64,000 nucleotides of DNA from NCBI RefSeq assembly GCF_963678635.1, contig NC_087064.1, positions 72,479,465 through 72,543,464 of the forward strand, read 5' to 3'. The position numbers and the translations under genes are program-made. Below, one piece after another: positions 55,463 through 64,000 of the stretch (positions are counted from its first letter, which is position 1; the number at the start of each line of letters is the position of its first letter). The notes beneath the pieces are model-generated. The model searched no databases, was not told where the DNA came from, and worked only from the letters and a program-made list of their open reading frames with translations. The DNA is from Symsagittifera roscoffensis (lineage: Eukaryota; Xenacoelomorpha; Acoela; Convolutidae).

Positions 55463-58068
55463 AAATTTTAATTTTTCTCCAACTCCTTTTTCTAATAACC
55501 TCAAATGAAAACATAAACCCTTCCCCCCGCACAGGACCCCAAGATTTATTAGTAACACATTACGATTGTGAAGAAAACGAACAAAAAACATTACACAAAT
55601 ATGCAATAAATCAAGTATCACAATGCGAAACAGAACCACAAGCCATAGAAACAACAAATGTAATAGCGACACTTTATTCAAAAGCCCGAGCAACAACAGT
55701 TATAGGATATAAATTCACAGCAACATTTTCCGAAAAGAAAGTACATTGTTCACAAGTCTCAAATGGAAATAAAAACCGACTTGACCACGAATCATTCTAC
55801 CAGAGTAATATCGAACGACTTTTACATCTCAATCCCGAAGATTGTAAAAACGAGTTACTAAGACTCAATATCACAAGAAATAAAAACACAGATAGAAAAT
55901 TAGTATATTTTCAAGTTTTTGCAGATTCTGTACATCAAGCAGAACTTGAAAGATATCAAGGACATATAAAATTAGATGAAAAATACCCATACAACGGCGC
56001 ACACGGAAGATTAACTTATGACATACACGATAAACACTGGATACCACACATTGGTATAAATGACCCATCAAACTGCAAAGCAGACACAAAAAATAAAGGA
56101 TATCAAGAAATCATGTTTTTTGATTGGAAAATACAACTCGAAAAAATACAACTCACACGCGATTTATCTGACAACACCATGATCTATCAAGGAATTAGAT
56201 TACCTTGTAAAAACGATCAAGGCTATTGTGACCCTACAACACGAACACAAGCAACAACTGTTTGGTTCCCCGAAGACACATGTACAACATTTCAAGTAGC
56301 AAAAATACATGCTCGTATGATAAAATTTCACGAAAAATATTTTATACAATCAATTCCATATGAACAAGTCCATCCATCACGAAGACAAAGTTCAAATTTT
56401 AGAAACATACACAATATAGAAAATAAATTGACACGTTTTCAAATATATCAAGAAACAGAACTTGCATGTAAATACAGAAATCCACTTCACAAAACACAAT
56501 ACTCCGAGATATTAGTTGAATACGAAAAAGGATTCGACATGACCACTGGAAAAGTAAAAATCGACCCATACGCCACAAGTCACCCCATAAACGAAGGAAC
56601 ATCATATATACCAGTTGATTTTCACAAAAGTAAAAGTCAACCTGGTGGACATTTAAAGCCCCATAACACTAGAAGCACACGTTTACAAGAACTATCACTA
56701 ATGAATAGTACATATTTCGGTAACATCCACTATGATATTCATCTAGATATGAAATTAGACTACACAATTAGCCGAATTTTTCAAGAAATGTCACTCTCTG
56801 AATTAGAAACACTTCACCAACTATGCGAATTAGAAAGGACACAAATCCTACAATCACTTGCACTAGCAGTATTAAAAATACCCTACACAGGATATTTACT
56901 ATCAGGAAATAGATCAAATTGTTTAGACTATGAAGGAAACATTTTATGGTTTTATACCTGTACCAAAAAAGTATCACCACTATATGTTTTTGAAGATAAA
57001 CGATGCTATAAAAGAATCCCTATCTTTTATAAGAATAAAGTAAATTTCGTTGACACGCTTTCAAGACGAACCTATTTTTGGGATACCGCAGTCCCATGTG
57101 GATCAGAAAATAGCCACAATGTAGTTCAACTGAACCCTGATGAAGATAAATATTACCTTCTTACCCCATATCCCACATTAATGCAATCACTCAAAAAATT
57201 TTCACCTGAAAGCATCAGAGCTATTGCTCGAAACCCAAATATTGACCTACAATCAATTGGAATATATTCAAAATCCGATATCCAACATCACATTAGAACA
57301 CAACAATTCCAAGAATTATTAACACAAATGGACACTATACAAAGACAATCAATTGACCAAAACTTACGCAAACTTGCCGAAACCGCAGGATTTGCAGATA
57401 TTTATACACAAGACTATAGCGGATATTTTAAAGACATTAAAGACTATATATATCTAAACGGTGAAAAATATAGACCACAAGATATTTCACCTATAAATAT
57501 TTTTAGCTTTGTTACACTAAAAAATGAAATTCTCGATTTTCTAGGATGGCCCTACTACATCTTAGAAAAATTAACTATTTTATACGCAATGTTTAACTTT
57601 ATAGGATTTCTTTTTTCGCTTTTAAAAGGAATCTATAACACATGCGCTATACACACACAAGTAAATAGACAAGCAAGTGTAGCACGCATACTATTTGCAG
57701 GATTTTTTGGAACTTTTTCATCATCAATAAACAAAATTCTTTTAGACGCACAAATAAAAGAATATAACACAAAAATAGCAACAAGACAGAACACATACGA
57801 CGAAGAACATAACAATGTAGACATAACGCCTACAGCACCACAGTTACCACCCCTACCACATAACCATCCACTATCACTAGTCCCACGAAATTTTCGAAAT
57901 TTAGCAATAACACATAATCCAAATTTTAGACCAACCATATCACAAAGTCCCATTCAACATATAATGACACACCATCCAGTAGATGAAAATACATATGAAC
58001 AAATTATAGAACAACCCCATACCACCGCTTTTCAGTCTCAAAATAATAATTTTTTTAGCCCACGATGA
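55450..58068 (+). CDS. Envelope-like glycoprotein, 872 aa, intact frame
   Basis: The N-terminus has a hydrophobic signal-like stretch (about residues 2-17, rich in Leu, Ile and Phe). The ectodomain contains many Cys and N-glycosylation sequons. A hydrophobic segment near residues 700-728 is the likely membrane anchor, followed by a tail of about 145 residues rich in Pro and Gln. In the part before the anchor, a WFYTC motif near residue 500, RCY at 518-520 and FVD at 533-535 recall, from memory, the glycoproteins of chuvirus-like viruses captured by invertebrate retroelements; this is tentative. No furin-type site stands out. It ends in an ATGA overlap with the next ORF. Expected role: membrane fusion and cell-to-cell spread. 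Confidence 0.7.
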   Translation: MYILKILIFLQLLFLITSNENINPSPRTGPQDLLVTHYDCEENEQKTLHKYAINQVSQCETEPQAIETTNVIATLYSKARATTVIGYKFTATFSEKKVHCSQVSNGNKNRLDHESFYQSNIERLLHLNPEDCKNELLRLNITRNKNTDRKLVYFQVFADSVHQAELERYQGHIKLDEKYPYNGAHGRLTYDIHDKHWIPHIGINDPSNCKADTKNKGYQEIMFFDWKIQLEKIQLTRDLSDNTMIYQGIRLPCKNDQGYCDPTTRTQATTVWFPEDTCTTFQVAKIHARMIKFHEKYFIQSIPYEQVHPSRRQSSNFRNIHNIENKLTRFQIYQETELACKYRNPLHKTQYSEILVEYEKGFDMTTGKVKIDPYATSHPINEGTSYIPVDFHKSKSQPGGHLKPHNTRSTRLQELSLMNSTYFGNIHYDIHLDMKLDYTISRIFQEMSLSELETLHQLCELERTQILQSLALAVLKIPYTGYLLSGNRSNCLDYEGNILWFYTCTKKVSPLYVFEDKRCYKRIPIFYKNKVNFVDTLSRRTYFWDTAVPCGSENSHNVVQLNPDEDKYYLLTPYPTLMQSLKKFSPESIRAIARNPNIDLQSIGIYSKSDIQHHIRTQQFQELLTQMDTIQRQSIDQNLRKLAETAGFADIYTQDYSGYFKDIKDYIYLNGEKYRPQDISPINIFSFVTLKNEILDFLGWPYYILEKLTILYAMFNFIGFLFSLLKGIYNTCAIHTQVNRQASVARILFAGFFGTFSSSINKILLDAQIKEYNTKIATRQNTYDEEHNNVDITPTAPQLPPLPHNHPLSLVPRNFRNLAITHNPNFRPTISQSPIQHIMTHHPVDENTYEQIIEQPHTTAFQSQNNNFFSPR

Positions 58069-59873
58069 GCCGACAACTTGGATCCCTACACCGCTCAAAT
58101 TCCCACCCGACCAACCTCAACACTCCAATTACAATAATTCCACTTTTTGCTTTCCCGCCACCCGATTTCCCAACCAATAATGTAACATCAGGCATGAATT
58201 CAGACACTAATTCACATATCTCAGTTTTATACTCCATCTCACAACTCAATAACCCAGATATTGAAACCCCTGATGAATTTGCAGACTCTGAACCATCTCC
58301 ATCCAATAATTTTCAAACCAACTCCTCAGTTTTTTCAAAACCCCCTTTTCAACCAATCCCGCCAAATAACCCACTCCCATCGATTTCTACACCCTCTTAT
58401 GCTTCACAAGTCACCCCAACCTACTCTTCATTTCATTCAGACCGATCATCCAATTCTCCAGATACTCCCCAAATCTCCCAGGAACTAGATAATTTTATCA
58501 CCCTACAACAACAACCCTTCCACCTTGAAAATTACACTATAAATCAGATTTCATCCACAATAGAATCATCAAACCCACCTACCCCTACACCCTCTTCAGC
58601 TTATACCGCATCATTAGCACCATCCTCCACATCCACCGAATCATCAAATAGCACTAATAGAGCTTATCGCACTTTTAAAAGAAAATTCCCGAACCATCCA
58701 TTTCCAACAAAACCAGGAACAGCCCGTGAATATATTAATCATCCAAATCACACTAACACGAAAGATTTTTTAGCCATCACCCTACCCTCATTTCCACAGT
58801 ATACTTTGAACACCCCTAACGACACTAACAACACACGCAGTTTTGTAGATGAACACGTTTTAATGCCTACACTTCAATGGACATCATATTATCATTTTAC
58901 TAACCCCCTTTGCCTACCTTTATCTAACACTCACATCGATATAGAAAGAAATAAAGATATGCTATATCGACTCACCACACCACTAACACATAGACAATTT
59001 ACTTATATAGGATATAAAAAGTCACTAAAAACATACACTGCACCCCGAGCTAACGAATACACGCTAGAATATTACGATCACAACATCATCCGAACTAACC
59101 AAGACCAATTTTTAGATGATGACCGTTTCGCTAACCCACAAATCACAGAAAAATTTTTCATCAAAACACCATATGTATTTACACTCATTATATTTGATCG
59201 CAAATTCGACCACATCATTTCTGAAGCACTAACCGACACACAAGCTTACGAAAATTTTAAAGAAAAATTTCAATTATTTTCACTAACCTTTCATTTCCTT
59301 GCACCACATGAACGAGATTTGCACTGCTCACACGATATTATGTTACGCACTAAACAAACCCACACATATACATATTATCGCTTCATACAAAATCACTTTG
59401 ATCTACAAACTCCATCAAGACAACCACACCACCGTTTTCAATTTATTAACTCTAAGTACACTTCACCATTTTTTCTTAACTTCACATATTGCATCAAAGA
59501 TACTAACCTTCACGGCATTCTTCGCAATTATGATCCCATAACCCAAATGTATATTTTTTGTCCCATCACAAAGACCTTCAACGCAGAAGAATCCAGACCC
59601 TTCCTTATCCCACATGAATTTGTTCAACCTATAGAACTCCCCATATTAGAAATCATCCACAACACTAAATATAACCACAAATTATATAATATCATTCAAA
59701 ACACACCTTATGATTTTGCAGTTGGCACTGAAGAACTAAAAACCATTAAAGCACTTCAATTGCTTTGGCCACTGCTTCAAACTAAAAACATCATTCGCAT
59801 ACTAGCAAAGTTACTAACAAATTCCGACATAATCCACGACATCTTCCCCCACGGTTTTTTCCCCGACGACTAA
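58065..59873 (+). CDS. Unknown 602-aa protein downstream of env, intact frame
   Basis: The start ATG overlaps the env stop (ATGA), which favours termination-reinitiation. Residues 1 to about 225 are rich in Ser, Pro, Thr and Asn. From about 240 on the protein is compact, with many aromatic residues (VLMPTLQWTSYYHFTNPLCL; FQLFSLTFHFLAPHERDL) and a conserved-looking end FPHGFFPDD. No signal peptide or membrane span is seen, so it is probably intracellular or in the particle. The two-part layout resembles the Pro/Ser/Thr-rich frame upstream of env. I do not recognise the family. Confidence 0.65.
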   Translation: MSRQLGSLHRSNSHPTNLNTPITIIPLFAFPPPDFPTNNVTSGMNSDTNSHISVLYSISQLNNPDIETPDEFADSEPSPSNNFQTNSSVFSKPPFQPIPPNNPLPSISTPSYASQVTPTYSSFHSDRSSNSPDTPQISQELDNFITLQQQPFHLENYTINQISSTIESSNPPTPTPSSAYTASLAPSSTSTESSNSTNRAYRTFKRKFPNHPFPTKPGTAREYINHPNHTNTKDFLAITLPSFPQYTLNTPNDTNNTRSFVDEHVLMPTLQWTSYYHFTNPLCLPLSNTHIDIERNKDMLYRLTTPLTHRQFTYIGYKKSLKTYTAPRANEYTLEYYDHNIIRTNQDQFLDDDRFANPQITEKFFIKTPYVFTLIIFDRKFDHIISEALTDTQAYENFKEKFQLFSLTFHFLAPHERDLHCSHDIMLRTKQTHTYTYYRFIQNHFDLQTPSRQPHHRFQFINSKYTSPFFLNFTYCIKDTNLHGILRNYDPITQMYIFCPITKTFNAEESRPFLIPHEFVQPIELPILEIIHNTKYNHKLYNIIQNTPYDFAVGTEELKTIKALQLLWPLLQTKNIIRILAKLLTNSDIIHDIFPHGFFPDD

Positions 59874-59876
59874 CAG

Positions 59877-59963
59877 GTAAGTATAATTTATACATATTCT
59901 TAACTAATAAATTTAAAATAAAACACTAACCATTCTTTATCCATGTTTTATTTAGATTTTTAG
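59877..59963 (+). promoter_or_regulatory. Candidate 87-nt intron after the last stop codon (element 2)
   Basis: CAG|GTAAGTATAA directly follows the TAA. An acceptor ATTTTTAG lies 87 nt on, the same size as in element 1 despite substitutions in between. Confidence 0.4.
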
Positions 59964-61464
59964 TCTTCATCTCACGATCATCTGCAAAATACAATAAAGA
60001 AAAATAAAAAATCGAAAACTTCTTCAAATTCTTCAAAACTCTATTAATATTTAACACTAGATAAATTCAATAAAATTCATACCAATGTAGTAAATTAATT
60101 TATAAATTATTTCCCTAAAAGCAGTAATTCTAATAATGATGAAAATTTGTAACTTAATTTTTCCCCAAAACTAGCAGTAAAATTGAAATTCTATGTAGTA
60201 AATTGATAAGACGAAAACGCAGTACTAATCTTTTGATATTTCCATTCACTCGCACAAGAATTCTATCCAAACTCGCATAGCTCGCCCACGAAGAATTGTT
60301 TAAATAATGAATTTCAGTTTCAAGCTTTCACACTCAACAACTCTAACACACGATAACAAGTTTCAATCTTTCCTTTAACCCGGTTGGAAAGGAATTATAT
60401 ACTAAACAAAACTAACCAATGCAGCTTACTAAACACCACAACACATAGAATAACAGCATGACTAAGAAAAGGAAACCAACGGTACCCAAACCGGATTAAC
60501 CCAGTTTAAAACTGGATAATTTATTCTTTTGTAGACTATTATAAAGTCTAAGAAAGAAATAATAAAACACAAAAAAGTCGAAAGACAAACCCATACCAAA
60601 AACAATTTGATTTTTGAAAAAAGGACACAACCAACGAAACATAAGAAAAACCACAAAAAACCCAACATAAAAATTTATCACATAACAGGACCTCTCACAG
60701 AAACCGCACGAAATCATACTCCCACTCCTGGCCTAACCCACCAGAGAGGACGTCCTGAGCATGCTCTATAGCCGGCCTAACCCACCGCGCTACATCCACG
60801 CTCTGTGACCACACTTCTATTTTTAATAAGAGGTACTCAAGGGTGAGTAACTCTTCAAAATAACCGAACTAAAACAAAAAGTTTTTGTGAAAACAACTAA
60901 CCAAAATCATAATTAAAACACCAAACTAATAAAAATTTTATAAAATGTAAATTATACCTTGCAGTATATAGATCAGCATACAACACCAAAGACGAACATC
61001 CAAAGACAAAATGACCCCACTACACTCGAAAAAGAATGGCCAACCACAATCAATATGCCGCCCACAATCACAACTCAAAGGATTTAGAGTACGACTTGAC
61101 TTCGCAGAAAAGGACTTCATTGAACTAGAAGAATGACCAACTCGATGTTCAAGTATACGTACAGATCCGAGTAACCAGGCATCCCCTCCACGCACAATCT
61201 CCTCGCCATTCCCAGACAAGGTCAACCCAAAAGAAGTTCTCTACATGGAACAGAAAAACCTGTCATAGCCAACCATTGTGAAATCAGATTTGAGTTTCTT
61301 GCGAAAACCCAGTCGTTGTCATGAGAAGACACAGCGATTGAACCTGGAACTTCTCTAACACGAAAACCCAGAAGAATTATGATGTTCGCCAAATACCAAC
61401 GTCCATCATCCATCCTTTGAATTACAGAAGACTATTCTAAAAAACTCTGTAAAACCCGGATGGG
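59964..61464 (+). other. Element 2 3' UTR
   Basis: Highly similar to 46,344-47,852. No plus-strand gene. It ends CCCGGATGGG at the LTR border, a candidate polypurine primer. A short deletion near 61,355 relative to element 1 is visible. Confidence 0.6.
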
Positions 61465-61875
61465 TGGAACCTGATCTAAACTACATTTTATGATTGGATA
61501 AATTAGATATTTTACCATTGTAAAGTATTTAATATTAACCAATCATGATCCATCTAACTAACAACCCACTTATTTGTAAGTGCTGAAATTACTTGTAATT
61601 TCAGCACCAGAGAGATTTGAATTTAACTTAGAAATTAGTTGACTCTCCAAGAGAACTTCAGCAGCCGCAATAAACCAGTATACCCTAGATCTATTGAGCC
61701 TAGCAGAGACTAGTTAAACAACCTGAGACTAGATAAGTATAAGAGTAAGATTAGGATCGGTATTAGACTAAGAAGTTGCACGAATCTATCCGGCCGAAAA
61801 TAAGATAGCGTGACGAGCAGACGGTGTACCCTATCCGAAATTACTCTATGAGTTAACCACCTTGGTTATAACTCA
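61465..61875 (+). repeat. Element 2 3' LTR
   Basis: Full 411-bp LTR, TGGAACC to TAACTCA, including the 28-bp palindrome (61,580-61,607). By eye identical to the 51,737 LTR over the shared part. Confidence 0.93.
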
Positions 61876-62880
61876 TTAGTCATATCACTACCAGGTTTAT
61901 AGCTTCTAAGCAATTTTAGGGATTTTTAACCTATTCAGCTCAAATTTTGTTTGATTTCAATAATTTGATTCTGGAATAGATTATGCTCAATTCTGGTTGC
62001 CTGAAATTTAAGGCGTTGCTGAAATATTATTTGAATAACTTGACTGAATATTTGAGCCAGCGTGGGAGATTTTTTCAAGTTTTGAATAATTAACTAACCA
62101 ATTTGGATGGACTTTGAACATAAAAGGGCAGTGGAAACATTCGGGACGTCGCCTGATACGAGCAGTCTTGTTCAATTGTAAATATTGAACGGGGACTATT
62201 TAGTGAAAAAAGAAAGATTCACTGGGGCAATTTCTAGGGATCTACTTAACAATCCTCCCCCTATGGTTTCTACTAAAAATTACTACCATACAAAAAAGTA
62301 AATTAGCGTTCACATGAGTTATTAATTAAAAAGAGCGTTCTATTGGTAGCGTCACTCATGATAGAGAGACTGGAAGTTGGAAACTTATTTTCAGTTATTT
62401 TTAGCTAATCAGAATTGAGTATTCGAAAATCTAAGAGAACTAGCGAAAACCTCAAAGCAAGCAATTAAATCCAGGACGTTAAGACTAATAAGCAGATACA
62501 TGAAGTTTCAAGAATTGCAAAACCAAAAACGGTATTTTGTTTTGAATGAACCTGAAACATATTTTATAAAAAGAAAAAATAAATCAAAGTTTTTTGTTTT
62601 CTGCACGAATTGTACAGCAAAAATTTGCTCTGCTGTTTTAATTCATTCTCTATTAATAATAACTCCGGTATTGCGCATTGGCCATTCAGCCAATAGGAAA
62701 TTGCAACGATTTTAATTGGCTTAAAAATTTCCAGCACTCGTTCCCTCCATCATGAGAATATCCCCCCGTTCTATATATTCTATATATACTACAAACTTTG
62801 CTGCGTTCTGATTGGTCGAAAGTTCGAATAACTTAAATAATTATTATTTCTTGAAGGGGAGTAATTGTTAAGTAAAACCA
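61876..62880. other. Intergenic region with LTR-like boundaries
   Basis: On the minus strand, GAGGATTGTTAAGTAGATCC (about 62,251-62,270) looks like a purine tract followed by an LTR start, and ACTGCTCGTATCAGGCGACG lies near 62,145-62,165. On the plus strand GGGGAGTAATTGTTAAGTAA occurs at about 62,858-62,877. These resemble sites at 23,763 and 25,374. An eroded LTR family (perhaps BEL/Pao) is plausible but boundaries are unresolved. The 71-codon frame at 62,500-62,715 shows no motif. Confidence 0.35.
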
Positions 62881-63331
62881 ACTTTTAGTTGATATAGTTT
62901 TTTTGTTGTCATTTTTTGGTGTCTTAATTCGTTGTGTGGTATGATTTTAAAAATTATTTCAGCTTTTTTTATGTGTAGACGAAACTTTTTAAAATAAACC
63001 GCTTTTTAAAAAGATACCGCTTTTTAAAATAAAATTAATAAAGTTGAGGTTGAAGCGCAGTTTCTAGCATATCTTCTGGCATCGCCTAACTTGCCGGAAA
63101 AATTTGGGAACAAGCGCTTATCTTTACTTTGATCTATTTTTTCCGCAATTAATCTGAAAACATCAAAAACAAAAAATTATCCTGAGCAGAACTTCTGTGT
63201 AATAATTAACTGATAATCGTATCATTTTCCACATTTTTTTGATTGATTTTTTCAGCTCTGAAATTTGGTTCCATTCTGCTTAAATTTGCAAATTTTCAAG
63301 TTTGTATAAATTCACTCTGCACTGACAAGAA

Positions 63332-63505
63332 ATGGCAATCAACACGACCGAATCCATTGTCGCTAATAGATCGACAGGAGTAAGTTTTGGACCTGTTGCA
63401 GTAACTACAACATTTGACTGGGATGCGATGATGAGATTTCTCGAGGAATTTGACGTGACTATAGCGAGACTTGATAGCGCGCGAATCTGGGTTATGCTCT
63501 TTCTG
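63332..63505 (+). CDS. Possible first coding exon of a host gene
   Basis: An ATG in good context (AAGAAATGGC) opens a 58-codon frame, MAINTTESIVANRSTGVSFG to IWVMLFL, which ends exactly at a codon boundary with a donor-like CTG|GTAAGC. Composition is balanced and unlike the surrounding AT-rich noise. Read-through past the donor soon hits a stop. No family recognised. The downstream exon would lie beyond or near the window end. Confidence 0.4.
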
Positions 63506-64000
63506 GTAAGCAACAACGTGCTATTAAAAACAAAAGCATAGTCGGCTCATCAGCCGTCATTTCATCTACTCACCCCCCCCCCCATCGCGGGCCTGACATA
63601 CGAACCAATTTGCGGCTTTTCTATCCCCACAACTGCCAACCTGCAACCTGTTCTATTTTTCTCTGTTTAAATTTGTCAATTGTCACAAAAAAGCCATGCA
63701 AGTTGATAAGCCATTTGGCAAATACATTTGATCCTCATGAACAACTTCGCAAAATCAATATTTACTCAACGATTTTATGAAGCTAGGTGAGAGTAAATGA
63801 GGGAAGTTGTATGCAAGAAGAGTGTGCAAAGGAAAAATCAACTAACTTACCAATCTTCATGACAAATTGTGAAAATTAAGCAAAGATGGAAGCTCGGAAA
63901 AGAATTGATGATTGAGGAGGGGGCTAAAATAGCTGCGTATGATCCACTTAATGAATATTTATCAATGAATATGCTATAACTTAATTTATGGGTACTTTTT
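63506..64000. other. No recognisable gene
   Basis: Would be intron if the preceding exon is real. It contains a C run near 63,573. No repeat or conserved frame identified. Confidence 0.35.

Larger units (their letters stand above)
51737..61875 (+). mobile_element. Element 2: LTR-bounded copy lacking gag-pol but with open 3' genes
   Basis: LTRs at 51,737-52,126 (3' end truncated by about 24 bases) and 61,465-61,875 look identical to each other over the shared 390 bp. They differ together from element 1, for example in the TTGACTCTCCAAGAG segment, so they are a pair. Inside, 53,792-61,464 matches the 3' half of element 1, while 52,127-53,791 is unrelated to gag-pol. The primer binding site is gone. 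Flanking 4-mers are TTGG and TTAG, at best an imperfect duplication. Confidence 0.75.

Noticed and set aside
51733-61879. Target-site duplication for element 2 (TTGG versus TTAG)
   Set aside because: One mismatch in four bases is too weak to count, although a mutated duplication is possible.

Overview
The window looks like repeat-dense, AT-rich nuclear DNA from an invertebrate animal. I cannot name the lineage. The evidence is a long ATAC microsatellite, several LTR-retroelement families, MITE and foldback DNA elements, GT-AG type splice signals, and no bacterial operon structure. Almost all recognisable coding sequence belongs to mobile elements. The few candidate host exons are short and uncertain.

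Layout. 1-9,493 holds scrambled, mostly minus-strand remnants of a Ty3/gypsy-type gag-pol, with inversions, duplications and deletions, including an RT piece fused to an integrase piece. 9,451-15,874 is a tandem array of about 2.6 copies of a 2,441-bp unit. Each unit joins a minus-strand LTR/leader/gag fragment of the same retroelement family to an unrelated hypothetical ORF. 15,875-22,620 holds a solo LTR, a tRNA-like sequence, decayed ORFs, a LINE relic and a dispersed repeat family. 22,621-23,614 is a TIR element packed with a 22-bp satellite. 24,223-24,831 is a BEL/Pao integrase relic. 25,940-28,808 carries two copies of a MITE with perfect 8-bp target duplications.

The centrepiece is an LTR element at 29,786-48,263 (18,478 bp). 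Its LTRs are about 99% identical by eye and it is flanked by a 4-bp duplication (ATTC). In order it carries a leader ORF, a basic 155-aa ORF, a gag-like 323-aa ORF, gag-pol, a small hydrophobic ORF, a Pro/Ser/Thr-rich reading frame without ATG, an envelope-like glycoprotein frame, a further unknown frame and a long 3' UTR. Pol is disabled by frameshifts and by loss of the integrase core. A second element, 51,737-61,875, has LTRs that look identical to each other. It lacks gag-pol but keeps open versions of the three downstream frames: 391 codons without ATG, 872 aa and 602 aa. The first two overlap by 13 nt and the last two by 4 nt, and the first opens exactly at a canonical 3' splice acceptor. 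This suggests a spliced polycistronic 3' module.

Between and around the two elements lie two GAGCGGTTT-type foldback elements bracketing the ATAC microsatellite, a possible terminal exon next to element 1 (48,264-48,647), and a possible first exon near the right edge (63,332-63,505). All similarity statements are from reading the sequence; no database search was run.
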